This document shows positions 38,075 to 49,545 of a DNA stretch of 64,000 bases, piece by piece. Under the pieces are notes generated by a model, which worked only from the letters and a program-made list of their open reading frames with translations, ran no database searches and was not told the DNA's origin. The position numbers and the translations under genes are program-made. Each line of letters begins with the position of its first letter. The first letter of the stretch is position 1. Source of the stretch: Turnera subulata. Its lineage: Eukaryota > Streptophyta > Magnoliopsida > Malpighiales > Passifloraceae. Location: positions 1 through 64,000 of the forward strand of contig JAKUCV010003350.1 in NCBI GenBank assembly GCA_028386065.3, read 5' to 3'.

Positions 38075-41000
38075 CTACAAATACTCATAATAGTAGTGAC
38101 GTAGATTTTGGACAGTTTCTTCGTTTCTTAGTCGCATTATGGCTTTTTTCTCTATCCGTCTTACCCACTCTTTGCTTATATGCAGCAGCCTACTAGTCTC
38201 CCCAAGAGATTTCGGTTGATGGCCCCCAAACCCGTATCTTACAGTGAGCACTTGTAACTCTCTTGGATCCAACCCTCTCAAAATATTATAAATCTCTTCC
38301 CTCATCTGCTGCCTTATGATTTCTTGTTCACCACTTGGAGTGGAAGTATCTGGAATAGTTTCCTGCAACGAGATACAACATGTTTAAGTCAAGTAAATAA
38401 AATATGGGTCAAGAAGATGACATGTCGGAGTAGTAATTTAAATGGAATGGCTACATTATGCAGTACTTTATTGCAGCTTTTATCCTCAAAGAAACAGAGA
38501 TAGCACTTCGGCCCCAAATCAGTTTGTTTAATGATAAATTGGGAAATAGCATGCACAATAAGAGATGGATGGATAGCTGCGATTTTGTGGCATGGCTCCC
38601 CTCAAGTCACGCAATCTCTTCATAGGAATTCAGATTCTTTATAATTCCTGGGGCATTCACTTCTATCCCTAGTTTTACTGTTCTGAAGTATCTCCATTGC
38701 TCTATTCTGGTGTACTGCCAGTCTCTGTCTGTAACTTTTGTTAGAGTTTTTACTGTAACTCAGTTTATCAATTGAAAGCTTTTGATTCTCAAAAAAAAAA
38801 GAAATTAAGAGATGGATGTGGGGAGAGAAGGCGGCATACCGAAATTTCTACATTGAGGAGATCACCGATCTTCTGATCTATTGAACCCACCACTCTCAAG
38901 CATTCACTAGCTGCTTTAATTTTAGCCAAGGAAAGACCAGTGAACTTGGCAATTTCAGTGTCATTTGGACGTTTTCCATTGCTGTTCCTAAGGGCTTTTC
39001 GCGCTTTTGTTATCTGATGTTTTGCCTGTATTAATGTAGACTAAAGAAAACAAAGAACAAGAAAACCGCACAAATCAGAGCTTCGATCTTATTAAAGGAG
39101 AGACAGTCTCCGAAAGAATACAAAGGAACATACAGGAATTTGGATTGCTGAGCCATTTTGCTCCACCATCCGTGACATGGATTTTCGTATCCAGTATGTG
39201 ACATATGTAGAGAATTTGATTCCTCTTGTATGATCAAATCTTTCTGCACCTTGCAAGACACCCAACCTTCCTGCCTGAAACATTGGAACACGAAATTAAC
39301 ATTCCAATATAAAAGTGTCTACTAAGCAATAAGCATGAATCCGCCACAGGTACTTTTCCTGTGCTTTTGTTTACCTCCCCTATTTTCAATGGTATTTAGC
39401 ATAAACTCTTCGGTTGTTCTTCAGAGCTTGAGAAATGCTAACCTCTAGCATTTATTGATCTAAAGCAACAATAGGAAATGATTGCATCCTAAATAGATAC
39501 CTCTGGTCAATAATTGAAATGCAAAATGAGAAAATACAAAGAAGACTATATGTGACCATCGAAGATACTTTATTTCCAGTTCCCACCCAATTAGTAAATT
39601 CTTATTGGAACTTCAAGCAAAACCATGCAGGAGATAAAGATATTATGCGCCTTTCTCCGTCAAAGAGCTAATCTTCTAATGAAATAAATTTCCAAACTAT
39701 AGCTTTTAATCAGTTGTCATCACATTCAGCCTTAGTTTGGATAAGTACAATATCAAGGGTTCAGTTGATCAGTGTAGGAATTATTCAGTTTCCCGCTCCA
39801 TAAAGTAGGTTCAAAACACTCACATCTCAAACCACTGTGCTAATTGAGGTTTGGGCAGCTAAACAAACATGAAGAGCTACAATGAGCAAACATCCAACTG
39901 ATTCAACAGCGAATACCGAACTTGTCTCAGTTCAGATCCTAGAATTCACTAATTTGAGAATTCCAAGCATTCAAAAGACAGAATCCAATTTCTTTCACAA
40001 ATCTATTTAACTAAGAATGCAGCTAGCTACCAGCAGTAAAAGCAGCTTGATAAAAATAGTAAAGAAAGAGAAACAAACCTGAATCAAATCATCCAAGGTT
40101 ATTCCTGCGCCCCAATAGCTTTTCGCTATGTATAACACCAATGACCGAGTGGATTTTATGAGCTCATCCCTGCAATACCAACCAAAACGTAACCGCTGCT
40201 GGAGCTCCTTCCTGTCCAGTCCAGCTGCTTCAGCCCAGCAACTGAAACTGACAACTTGGCCTGTTTCTTCCCCCAAATTTATTTTTATTCTCTCCAATTG
40301 CGAAGCCATCTGACCAATGAATAGGATGGTGTTAGCAAATGTAGCCTTAAAACAAGAAAACTAACTGCACGTTAAGAAATCTATAGCACGACCTTCGCTC
40401 CCTTCGCCATTCCTGTCTCATTTCTGGGAATCCTCAACGTTCTGCTCTTCGACTTAGAAGGGTTACAGCCACTCACTGAGGAACCGCTTTCCCTTTTGCG
40501 TTTCCTTTCTTCCTTTTTCCCGGAGCGAACAAAGACTTTGGCTTTGTGATTTTCAGGAGCGCCATTTGTTTTACATTCTTCAATATTCTCAGTAGGAACA
40601 TCAGACAAGCCCAAAATATTGGAGATTTCAAAGCTCCTTGATAGGCAATTGTCCAATAACTTGACAGCCCCAAGCCTTCCCAATTGCTGAAGAATATCTC
40701 TCTCCAATTTTAACGCTTCCGAATCAGCTAATGATTTTTCCAAAGCATCAAGATTCTCTATTAACAAATTAAACCGCGATGACCCCCTCTGTTCAAGGCT
40801 TGTATAAAGAACACCCTCTTCAACTGGCAATTCACCGTCACCAACCACCTTATTCAGTCCACCAATAGATCTCTTGTCAATATTTACCTACAAAATCAAC
40901 AATAAGTAATTGCATTTCGCATACACGAGCAAATAAACAACAAAAAAAACAGGTGCAAGTTCAAACCTTGAGGCCCTCCCTAAGCGAGCAATCACTCTCT

Positions 41001-41456
41001 AATGTCTGCACTGCAGATGAACTAGCATGCCTCTTCAAAGGATAGTTGTAACCCTCTTCGGAAACAAGAGATAGAGAAGGCAGCCTTGACACATTCACAG
41101 AACCCTCTCTTCCCCTAGCTGTAATTTTTACAATTAGGATTCTAGTCTCAATGATCACAAAAAGCTAATAAAAGACCATGTCTGTTTGTCTATCAAGAAT
41201 GCTTTTGTAGTTACAAACAAAACTACGATTCTAGGATAGGTTTACGTTATTCAGCAACGTAGCCTCTTAGGTTAAGTTAGTTAACAAATAGTTTCAATTC
41301 GCTGTATTTGAATTTGGTGTAAAAACTTAAGAAAACGGAGAACATAAGGGCAATGAACTCACCCAAAGAAGAAGAGAACCAAGAAGTTGAATTATTGACA
41401 GAACTTGTGTGAACTGGAAAGCCCTGCTTCAGAGAAAGCCTAAACTCTACGCCCAT
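38075..41456 (-). CDS. SIG5: Plastid RNA polymerase sigma factor, SIG5 (sigE) type
   Basis: Nuclear-encoded sigma-70 factor that directs the bacterial-type plastid RNA polymerase; SIG5 in Arabidopsis responds to blue light and stress and drives the psbD light-responsive promoter. Seven exons: 41456-41363, 41118-40967, 40887-40393, 40309-40079, 39274-39134, 39040-38840, 38362-38075; 533 residues. The N-terminal 80 or so residues are Ser-rich and fit a transit peptide; a basic linker ([10 protein letters not shown]) follows near residue 220. Region 2 is clear ([20 protein letters not shown], then YWIRKSM), as is region 3 ([14 protein letters not shown]) and region 4 with its helix-turn-helix ([20 protein letters not shown]). 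[10 protein letters not shown] and [12 protein letters not shown] resemble SIG5 more than SIG1-4 or SIG6. Exon 6 uses the acceptor at 39041-39042; the nearer AG would drop five conserved residues. Confidence 0.9.
38572..38805 (+). mobile_element. Retroposed insertion with poly(A) and 13-bp TSD in SIG5 intron 6
   Basis: The 13 bases taagagatggatg occur at 38559-38571 and again at 38806-38818. Between them are 234 bases that end in an A-run on the plus strand. This is the signature of target-primed retroposition. The body reads like a 5'-truncated LINE 3' end or processed transcript; no pol III boxes (SINE) were seen. It is antisense to SIG5. Confidence 0.72.
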
Positions 41457-44400
41457 TTTGCGTCCATAAACATATAATGCCCCGGTGAGCTTTGGAGAAT
41501 GATAAGGTGGGTATTAGTGCAGCGAGTGAAAATGAGGAACTGCGAATTGGATATAGACTGGGTTGTCACCCTCTCCACCACCGGTTCTTCATCTCCAAAA
41601 TGTGTTGCAAAATGAAAAAGACGGTCAAAATATTAAAAAAAAAAAGTGAATATGAAACGTGTCCACGTATAAGAAAATATCTGACATGGTCCGGTTCGGT
41701 TTAACCTTAAATGGAAGTAAATTAGGCCCAAGATGAATGTTCCAAATGCGCCGGACCACTTGGCCCAGCTCAATTTTTTCAAGAAAGTCTGCAACGGAAC
41801 GGTAATGGATCGAAACTAAGGATGTGCATAGGCCAGGCCTTGGGAGCAAAATATTTTTCTAGTCATGTTCATATATGATATATATCCTCGGGTGAAGGTT
41901 GTGGTCCGGATTAGTCCAGTTCAGTTCATAATCAGAATATTATGTATTAGATTAGGCTAGACTCATTATGCACGCATCGATAAGAGGTGTTATATAAGAA
42001 GAAAATCTCAATGTGCAATTTTGAAGGGAAGATATTTGGAATTGAAGGAAGAGCGTAACAGTTGTCCGCTTAAAGATCGATTTTTTTTATCAAAAAATTT
42101 ATTTTATATAATATTGGACTTATTCACACAATTAATAGAGAACGGACAAAGCTCCGAATACCATATGAAACCAAAATTCTAGAACCAGATCTTAAGAAGC
42201 CCACAAAAAAATTTATCTCGGCTTAGGATACTTTTTTAGGCCTCTGTGGCAACAAATATTAAATTTCATGGTTAAGCCGTTTTAAGCCCGTTAATTTAAT
42301 ACCGAAGATAGCAGATTTTATAATATGGATAAAATTTCTAACACTAACTTGAGCAGCCCAACGAGTAAGAGAAGGAAAACCAAGCGGATGGAGCACAAGA
42401 AAGAGAGCCCGTGGATCACTTTTAAGGGTGAAATGGGCCGCTTACGGCCTGTTTATGAGTTGACCCAGTCAGTGGAAAAGAGACAAGAAAAGGTGTTTCC
42501 AGTTAAACAGAACCATGACAAAAAATTCCTAAGAAAAAGAAGAACACAATCCACCATTTCTAATTTATTGGTCATTTTCTTCCGTGTAGCTATAAGAGGC
42601 GACATGAACAAAGCACAAGATCCTGAAACATGGCCCGAGGAATTTGCAATTTAACAACTCCATTCTAACCAACATTATTTTGTTGACTGTTTATGACTAA
42701 GGACAACCTAACACACTAGTTTTAGGTAAAAATAGTTATCCAATAGATAAGCACGCGATTAATTGACAAGAGGAAGAAGGAAAAAAAAAAAAAAAAGGAG
42801 ACATGACCAAGTTTGATGACTTCTTACCTGCAAGCAAGCACATTCCCCCTTGACAAAGTTCCATGAGTGTTTGATACTGTTCTGGAACAAAATATTCATG
42901 TCCCACACTGATCTATGATGGTTATGTGGATAGGGTTGTCCACATCCTCTTTTTCTTTCCGAGGATGAGAAACAAAAGCATAATTATCATACATTATCAC
43001 CATCCAAATTGCTAGATCCATAAACGATTAAACAAATATTTCACTTTCGCTCCTTTTGTCACAATATTGGAATTACCAGTAATATCCATGCCCGACCAAT
43101 AACTTTACTTTGTTAGACCCCACTTGATAAGAATTCAATTGAATTTCTTATGACTTTATATTATTTTCAATTGGAAATCGATGAAACTATTATATTAGTC
43201 TAACAAAACTTTTGACTTACGATCCATAATCTCTGGGTTATACATTTCTTTTGCTTCAAAACTTGTCACTGGGTCACATCTCAAAAATTATGCAAAATTA
43301 GCATTTTTTGTATCGTATAAAAAGTAAATCCAACATCATCATGTAATTTAGTTTAGGATAATTAAAAACGATCTCGAGTATATGTAATTGTGGAGCTAAA
43401 GTTACCCAGGTGGGAAATAAAATACGTACCTGTACATTTAAAGGCAATAGACTCACATGGACCATGCACTAATAATAAAATTCTATAGCTAGGGGTACGT
43501 AACTATTAGACTTGAAAAATTAAAAGGGAATAATCTGATAATTCAATTTATTAATTACATATGTCAAACTCAATAAGCAACTTGAATTACCGGACTTGAG
43601 TATTTTTTTATGAAAAAAATAAACAGGAGATATTATTTTTACAAAAACATTTTAACTTTGTTCCATTTTTAATAGATTTCAAGGTCAATCACTAACCCAG
43701 ACCATGGATCAGGGTAACTTAATTTGGGTAACTAACCAACCTGTTCGTAGTAAAATTATCGTGGATAATATTCGTGTTTTCTCTAATCTTTTTGGCTTTA
43801 ATTTTCATCATCCGCCACAAACCAAAAACAGTAATAGCAAAAAGACAAAGTAAGGTGCGCATCACTGAGGTGTCCAGAAGATAAACGGCCAAAACGATAA
43901 TATCCTCTTTCTCGTTTTTTAAAAAAATTTTCTTAACCCAAGGATTTCCAAACAATATCCAAAAACACGTGTATATATCTCCATCAGATTTGATGGAGTG
44001 TCAGTTGGAAAATGCAACTCAACTATGCCACCAACCACGTGTTCACGTCCTTTGACCCTAAGGCGGGGGCCGGTGTCACGTGATAAGATTTACACTGTTT
44101 CTTGGTTTACTGCCCCGTCCGTACAGATTTTTTGGATTCGAGTGTACGGAGTAACTTATCTTGTCGTGTTATGGCATCCCACTTGGCCTTGTTTGGGACC
44201 GTCTAGTTCGACGGAGGCACGGGCAATGGATGATGGAGTTGCATTTTTACGATTCCAGCTGATAAATTTAACCGTGACGACACAAACAATGTCAACTGTT
44301 TTTGTTTGTTTGAAGATCCCCACCAACTAAAATAGCACAGCCTTATATACTTAAAGAACAGCTAACCTGAGCAATCAAAGCTTCAAAAGATGCGGTCACA

Positions 44401-46654
44401 TCTTCTAATTCCCTCTTGGTGCGTACCAAGGTTTATTGGATTCGTATACTAGATTGCATCGGTGATATTTACAATTACTTTTTTACCATTTAAACAATGA
44501 ACTTCACACATTTACGATGACTGGTTCAAAACGTTGGATTTTAATTCCTCAAATAAAATCGTGGATGAAATGAGGGTAAAAGTGAAGAGAGCTTACAGGG
44601 CCAGTCTTACTTGAAAAATAAACTAATTAGGACTCGAGGGTCTCTTCGTCAGGACCGTCACTTACAAGTTACAACAACTCATAACAAAAAAAATTTAGAA
44701 GAATTAAGAATATTGGGTCGAATTGTAAGGAGAAATACTTAAGTACAGACAAAATTTGAAACTACGTCGGTATCTTAAAGAAGATATCAAGTATTGGATT
44801 CGCACAATTAATATCGGGTCCTCCCCGACTTCAGTAAAATAAAGTAGCTTATCAAGCATGAGGCTATACGGTGAAATAACCTATTTGATTACCTTGTGGT
44901 TTCAACCGATTTTAACAAACGGCAAACACAAAGCGGAGCTAGATGATCCATTTACCATCTTCGTCTATTTTTGTATTGAGTAGGATAACGATTTACAGTC
45001 CTATTGTAAGCTGTAATAGAGGTTTAATAAATTCAGGAAATTCTACATATTAACGGCAAAAATAAGATACCATTGGTAATTTCTCCCTCCGACCAGACAA
45101 GTTAAAAGACTGTAATTATACGTCTGTAACAAAAAAAAAGGCATTAGTATATAATATATAGTGGTAATGTACATGTATATAATGTGATTGCTTCGACAAA
45201 AAAGGAAAACACATCATCATTCGTCATTTGGATATTAACGAACGGCTCCACTTAATGTATCACACTATTCATCGATGTGTTATTTTTTGGATTGGTGAGT
45301 CAATTTGCAACCTCAGACGTTTTATTTTAATCATGGGATTGTAGATTATGTAATACTGCGATTATGTTGCATGAAGTTAACATTGAGATCGGGATGTTAT
45401 GCTTGATTGCAATTTTTTGTTCTCTTATTATCATGTTATATTCAATGGTACACTTGCAACAACTTGTCAACATGAAAGGCAAATTTATCAAAAGGAAAAA
45501 ACAACATAAAAAGCAAACAAGCAATGTATTTACACAAAGTCCATCTGAATTGATTGATGATGCGTCATATTAATGAAATTCTTCATATCTCTCGACAGTT
45601 TTTTTTCCTCAGCGATTAAGAGAATTCTAAAAGTAGTCCGTCCACTAAACCTAAACTTTCACAAACGTAATAAAAGGCAATTTAATCCTTGTCCGTTTCT
45701 CAATTCCAACGAAACACGTAAATTACCATAAAACCCAGAAAACCAGAAAACAATCTACTAAATCTGCGGGTATGAATAACAATCTTCTCTATCCGGAGGT
45801 GAACAATAATTATGTTTGATTTCCTTGATTGTGTCCATTTTGTAGTGCAAGGTCGTTTTCATTAGGCTCCGCGCGCTTCGTCCCTTGCCCCACGACGTCG
45901 TATAGCGGAAGCGCACTCCAAAAAATTCTAGTTGGTGAGAGCTATAATGCACCGGGGGTGACTCTTAAACGCAGCCGGGACCGTAACTGCCAAGTAGTTC
46001 GTGGCTCTTAAATTTAGCAGAGATTTCGTGACAAGTGGCTATAATGCACCGAACCAACTCCATCTGCCACTTTGCGTGGCAGTCATTTGCTACCACGGTG
46101 CCACGTGTTGTTCAGTACTGCACCATTCCCATAAAATCCTGCTCCACATCCATCGATATTGCGCGCCGATATATCGTACTACTACTGCCAAAGGAGAGGG
46201 TAAATTCACCCAAAATATTAATTTTTCCTTCTCTATTTTTCATATGCACTTGGCACGTAAAACTATTTTGATTTGATTACGAGACCATCCTTTACTCCTT
46301 TTTCGTTTTTTTTTTTTTCATTACATCGTTGTTGATCACGATTGATTCATTAAAAAAGAGCACCAAACGACGTTAATAGACACGTAGGGTTCAACTAAAA
46401 CATGTAATAGAAAACACAAAAAATTGTCCATCTAGCTAGTTTTATGAGAGTGTAGATATTAGCATAAGATTCTGTTTGGGTGGGAAATTGTAACAAGCCT
46501 ATGTTTATTTTTTTATAAAACAACTTTCCCTCTCTCATCACCGATCTAAACCCTCACTCTACCAAAAAAAATACAATTTCCCTCCTCTCCCCACACCCCC
46601 AAAATCCCCAAACCCTCTCTCTCGACCATCTGCGAACCGGCCACCGTCACCGCC
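41457..46654. other. Gene-poor AT-rich region
   Basis: Five kilobases upstream of SIG5 without a recognisable gene. The 42325-42654 frame (109 residues, Lys-rich) has no family features. The words 'gctataatgcaccg' occur twice (about 45941 and 46039), and a CACGTG lies near 46101. The SIG5 promoter must lie in the first few hundred bases, but I see no decisive element. Nothing else is claimed. Confidence 0.5.
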
Positions 46655-46860
46655 ATGCCTCCTTCCTCTTCATCTGTCAGCCTCTCCATCTTCTTTTCAT
46701 CTCCTCTTCCTCCGCGTGCCCAGACGTCGAGGCAACGAGCCGGTAAAGACCTTTTCCTTTCCAACGCCGAGCAGTAGCAGGAGACCCGACAACACAAACG
46801 CCGGAGCTCCATTCTAAATCTCTAACCCTTCGATTAAAAATTGTTAACTCGATTGGAAGG

Positions 46861-46980
46861 TCAAATGCTACTTCTCTTATTAGGTTAAGGGTTCTGGTGA
46901 GTTCCATTGGCCCGATCAGTTCAATTGCTACTTCTCTTCCTAGGTTAAGGGTTTTTTTGAGCTGATTAGTTTGTTTCTCC
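46861..46980 (+). repeat. Two 60-bp tandem repeats
   Basis: 46861-46920 and 46921-46980 start with nearly the same 30 bases (tgctacttctctt..taggttaagggtt) at an exact 60-base spacing, then diverge. They lie just upstream of the transaldolase fragment. Confidence 0.75.
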
Positions 46981-47134
46981 AGTGCAGAGGTGTCTTTCTC
47001 TTCCGGTGAGTTAGTTTCTTTCCTCCGGCTGTTTATTTCGATTGATTCCCTCTGTTCAATTTTAGTTCTTTGTCCAATTTTAGCTCAGTTGCATTGTTCT
47101 AGTTTTGAAACATACATGAGTACCATGCCATTGA

Positions 47135-47627
47135 GTGACTGGGAAGTGGATGCTCGACAGACATGAGATTGTTAGGAAGGTAGTGTTTGGTTTTAGGTTG
47201 CAAGTTGGTGAGTAGTTAATTATGCTGCAGATTTTGTCATCTTCTTGGGGCATTAGTTTTCTGCTCTAGAAAACCAGGAACTGAGATTGTCTTGTTTTGC
47301 TTCAGTTTTATTCTTGCATATGACATGATCATAAGTCATGTTGCTCAGCGTTCCATCTAACCCTGGTTGTGTGCGGGGTTGCAGGTGCATGACTTACTAA
47401 AGTTGTACAATGAAGTTGATGTAACTCCAGAGTGCTTGCTGTTTAAAATTCCTGAAACTTGGCAAGTAAGTGACTCAGAACAATTCTTCTGATCATGACG
47501 ATTTATGATTTAAGAATTCTATGATCCTTGACATTGTGTTCCCATCACTTTGGCAACTTATTCAGGGAATCAAGGCGTCAAGGTGCTACATTCTGAGGGC
47601 ATACAGACTCATTGACTTTTGTTTATA
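47135..47627 (+). pseudogene. Transaldolase pseudogene fragment (three exon remnants)
   Basis: Three pieces match consecutive exons of a plastid-type plant transaldolase. 47135-47179 reads EVDAR then HEIVRK, with an internal deletion. 47385-47465 reads VHDLLKLYNEVDVTPE...LLFKIPETWQ. 47566-47627 begins GIKASR and then needs a frame shift to continue as SEGIQTH and, after another lost base, TFVY. Introns with GT/AG ends are kept between them, so this came from genomic DNA and not an mRNA copy. Downstream exons are missing and a LINE fragment follows. A possible first exon with a Ser/Pro-rich targeting-like start lies at 46655-46741 (ATG to a gtaaag donor), but that link is speculative. Confidence 0.72.
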
Positions 47628-47680
47628 GGTAGGTATTTTTTTTTGATCAAGTTTATAGGTAGGTATTGTTATATATTTGG

Positions 47681-48137
47681 GTGATGTTATCTCTATTACT
47701 CATGTGTAAATAAGGCACTGGACCTGGATGTGTAAGCATACATAATTTTCCTTACTTGTGATATTATCTCTATTACTCATGTGTAAATATCGACTGCTTA
47801 CTTGTGATTTTTTTTTTTTATCAATGAAAATCCTTACTTCATTCATTCACGTGAAAACATATTACAGCCATCAGTAGACAAAATACATGCAAAAGGCTCT
47901 GGAGGAGCTAATTGCCAATGCGATGAGTGATGTTCTTGCAATCCAATCTGCTGCTTGGTTCGCTTGCCTTGGAATCTTGCAGATCTTCAAGTTTTGTAGG
48001 CCTTGAAGTTTCATCTTAACAGCAGTGATGATTGATCGTATCTCCCATGGTATTCTTTGTGATGACAAAAGCATTAACAACAATACCAGAATCTGTCATA
48101 TAGAGTGATATTATCTGTATTACTCATGTGTAAATAT
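47681..48137 (+). repeat. 33-bp repeat in three dispersed copies
   Basis: GTGATATTATCTCTATTACT followed by CATGTGTAAATA occurs at 47681-47713, 47758-47790 and 48105-48137 with one or two changes each. The last two copies bracket a minus-strand LINE fragment, so part of the pattern may be its target-site duplication. Confidence 0.75.
47808..48104 (-). mobile_element. LINE 3' end fragment (RNase H domain)
   Basis: On the minus strand a frame from about 48083 to 47871 contains IPRQANQAADWIA, the conserved C-terminal helix of the RNase H domain in plant LINEs. It ends in an A-run seen as the T-run at 47808-47819. It is strongly 5'-truncated and not functional. Confidence 0.7.
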
Positions 48138-48655
48138 GCATGTCATGTCTGATGTGAGAATCTGTTTTTGCAATCCCATTCTGTGATCACATTTGATGGA
48201 TATGGTAGTGTTTAATCATGAGATTGTCGTTAGGTGTGTGTGAAAGAAGTGGCTTGACTTATCGGAGACATTTGGAGTGTAAAGATGTCATATAGTAATG
48301 CTTTGCTCTTCATGAAGCTACTTCTTTTTCCTGTATAAATTTTCATTTGGGTTTCTAAATCTGCTCTTATTTTGTCATTTGTCCTATTTTTTGTAGCCTC
48401 AATGATGCTGACATTTTTTTGACGCGTGGAGATGATGAACCATAGAAGACATGAATTAGAACTATTACTCAATTATGTAATACTTTTACTTCAAACTTTA
48501 GTTCAAGTCATGTGATTGATATTATATTATTTAATAATTTTTTTTTATTATCAGTTGTGTTATTTATATTATTTTGTGTCTTGATTGCAATTTTAAAGGA
48601 AGAAAAGGAAATTTAAATATATATTTGAATACTAATTTTTTGAAAAAAAATAAAG
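48138..48655. other. Short AT-rich spacer between LINE fragments
   Basis: No ORF, RNA or repeat was identified in this stretch. Confidence 0.45.
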
Positions 48656-48927
48656 ATGGGCGATCAGATNATGGCTAAACAGAAGCTGGGATGTTCAGCT
48701 CTCGCATGTGTATCGGGAGGCCAATGGTGTGGCTAATTGTTTGGCAGAGTTCACAGTTAGCTTTTACTTATCCTGGTGGTTTTCATATATTAGACTCTCC
48801 TCCTATGTGCTGTTTAACTTTTCTTCATAATGATGTTACACGAGTGGCTCATCCACGTCGTATCACTACTGGCTAGTTTTGAATAAATGGCCTTGAGCCA
48901 CCCCTTTTCACCAAAAAAAAAAAAAAA
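48656..48927 (+). mobile_element. LINE RNase H fragment with poly(A), plus strand
   Basis: Translating plus-strand pieces gives SWDVQLSHVYREANGVANCL, a typical LINE RNase H helix, then (after a frame shift) FHILDSPP, and a 3' tail ending in an A-run at about 48913-48927. The single ambiguous base at 48670 lies inside it. The 5' end is truncated. Confidence 0.72.
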
Positions 48928-48984
48928 CTAAATTTTGGTTAATCTTCTTCGCGATTATCACACTGCCAATCAGGCAGTAGAATC

Positions 48985-49545
48985 ATCGATCGGCTCCGTC
49001 AGCTTTTAGACAGTCCCGGAAGTCATGGTCCAAGGCATCGCCTGGCTGGGTGAAAATTAACACGGACGCTACAATGAATGCTAATCTGGCGGGAGCTGGG
49101 ATTAAATGAGCGTGATGATCAGGGGCAGTTGTGCCAATCCAATCTTGAATCCAGGGATCACTTACTATTACATTGCCCGCTTGTATGGTGTAAATTATGG
49201 GGTTTGCAAATTGCAGTGGTGTCTCCCTCCAAATTTGGACGACGTTTTACTATAATGGACTTATCTTTCTCATAAAGGCTGAGGTCGTGCCTACTAGGTA
49301 TTGCAGCTCTTCGCTCCATTTGGCTTGAAAGAAATGGAAGGATTTTTCACAGTGCTGCGGATGCCGACGTTGACGTACAGACTGGTAGACCTGGCTTTGG
49401 TGCATGCAACTACATGGATCAAGTCCTTGCTGATTGCCAATGCCAATGCTGAGACAATCACGAACTGCAGGAAGGGACCTAAGGAGAAGTTGCACTGCAC
49501 GGAACATGATTGCATTGCGGCGCAACCTACACCCCTGGTTTCTAA
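48985..49545 (+). mobile_element. Rearranged LINE remnant (RNase H start, then zf-RVT)
   Basis: 48985-49105 encodes SPGWVKINTDAT, the usual first strand of a LINE RNase H domain. Next comes a zf-RVT-like piece (ESRDHLLLHCPLVW near 49150 and IWLERNGRIF near 49318). In intact LINEs zf-RVT precedes RNase H, so the order here is shuffled. Multiple stops and shifts are present. The right end merges into the duplicated polygalacturonase block. Confidence 0.65.

Noticed and set aside
38572..38805. SINE interpretation of the SIG5 intron insertion
   Set aside because: No A-box or B-box promoter words were found near its 5' end; a truncated LINE or processed transcript fits better.
39031..39035. Alternative acceptor for SIG5 exon 6 (AG just before GCAAAACATC)
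   Set aside because: It would delete the conserved STLIQ segment after IQIP; the acceptor at 39041-39042 restores the SIG5 family alignment.
42325..42654. 109-residue Lys-rich plus-strand frame
   Set aside because: No recognisable motif or splice context; the codons look like random AT-rich sequence.
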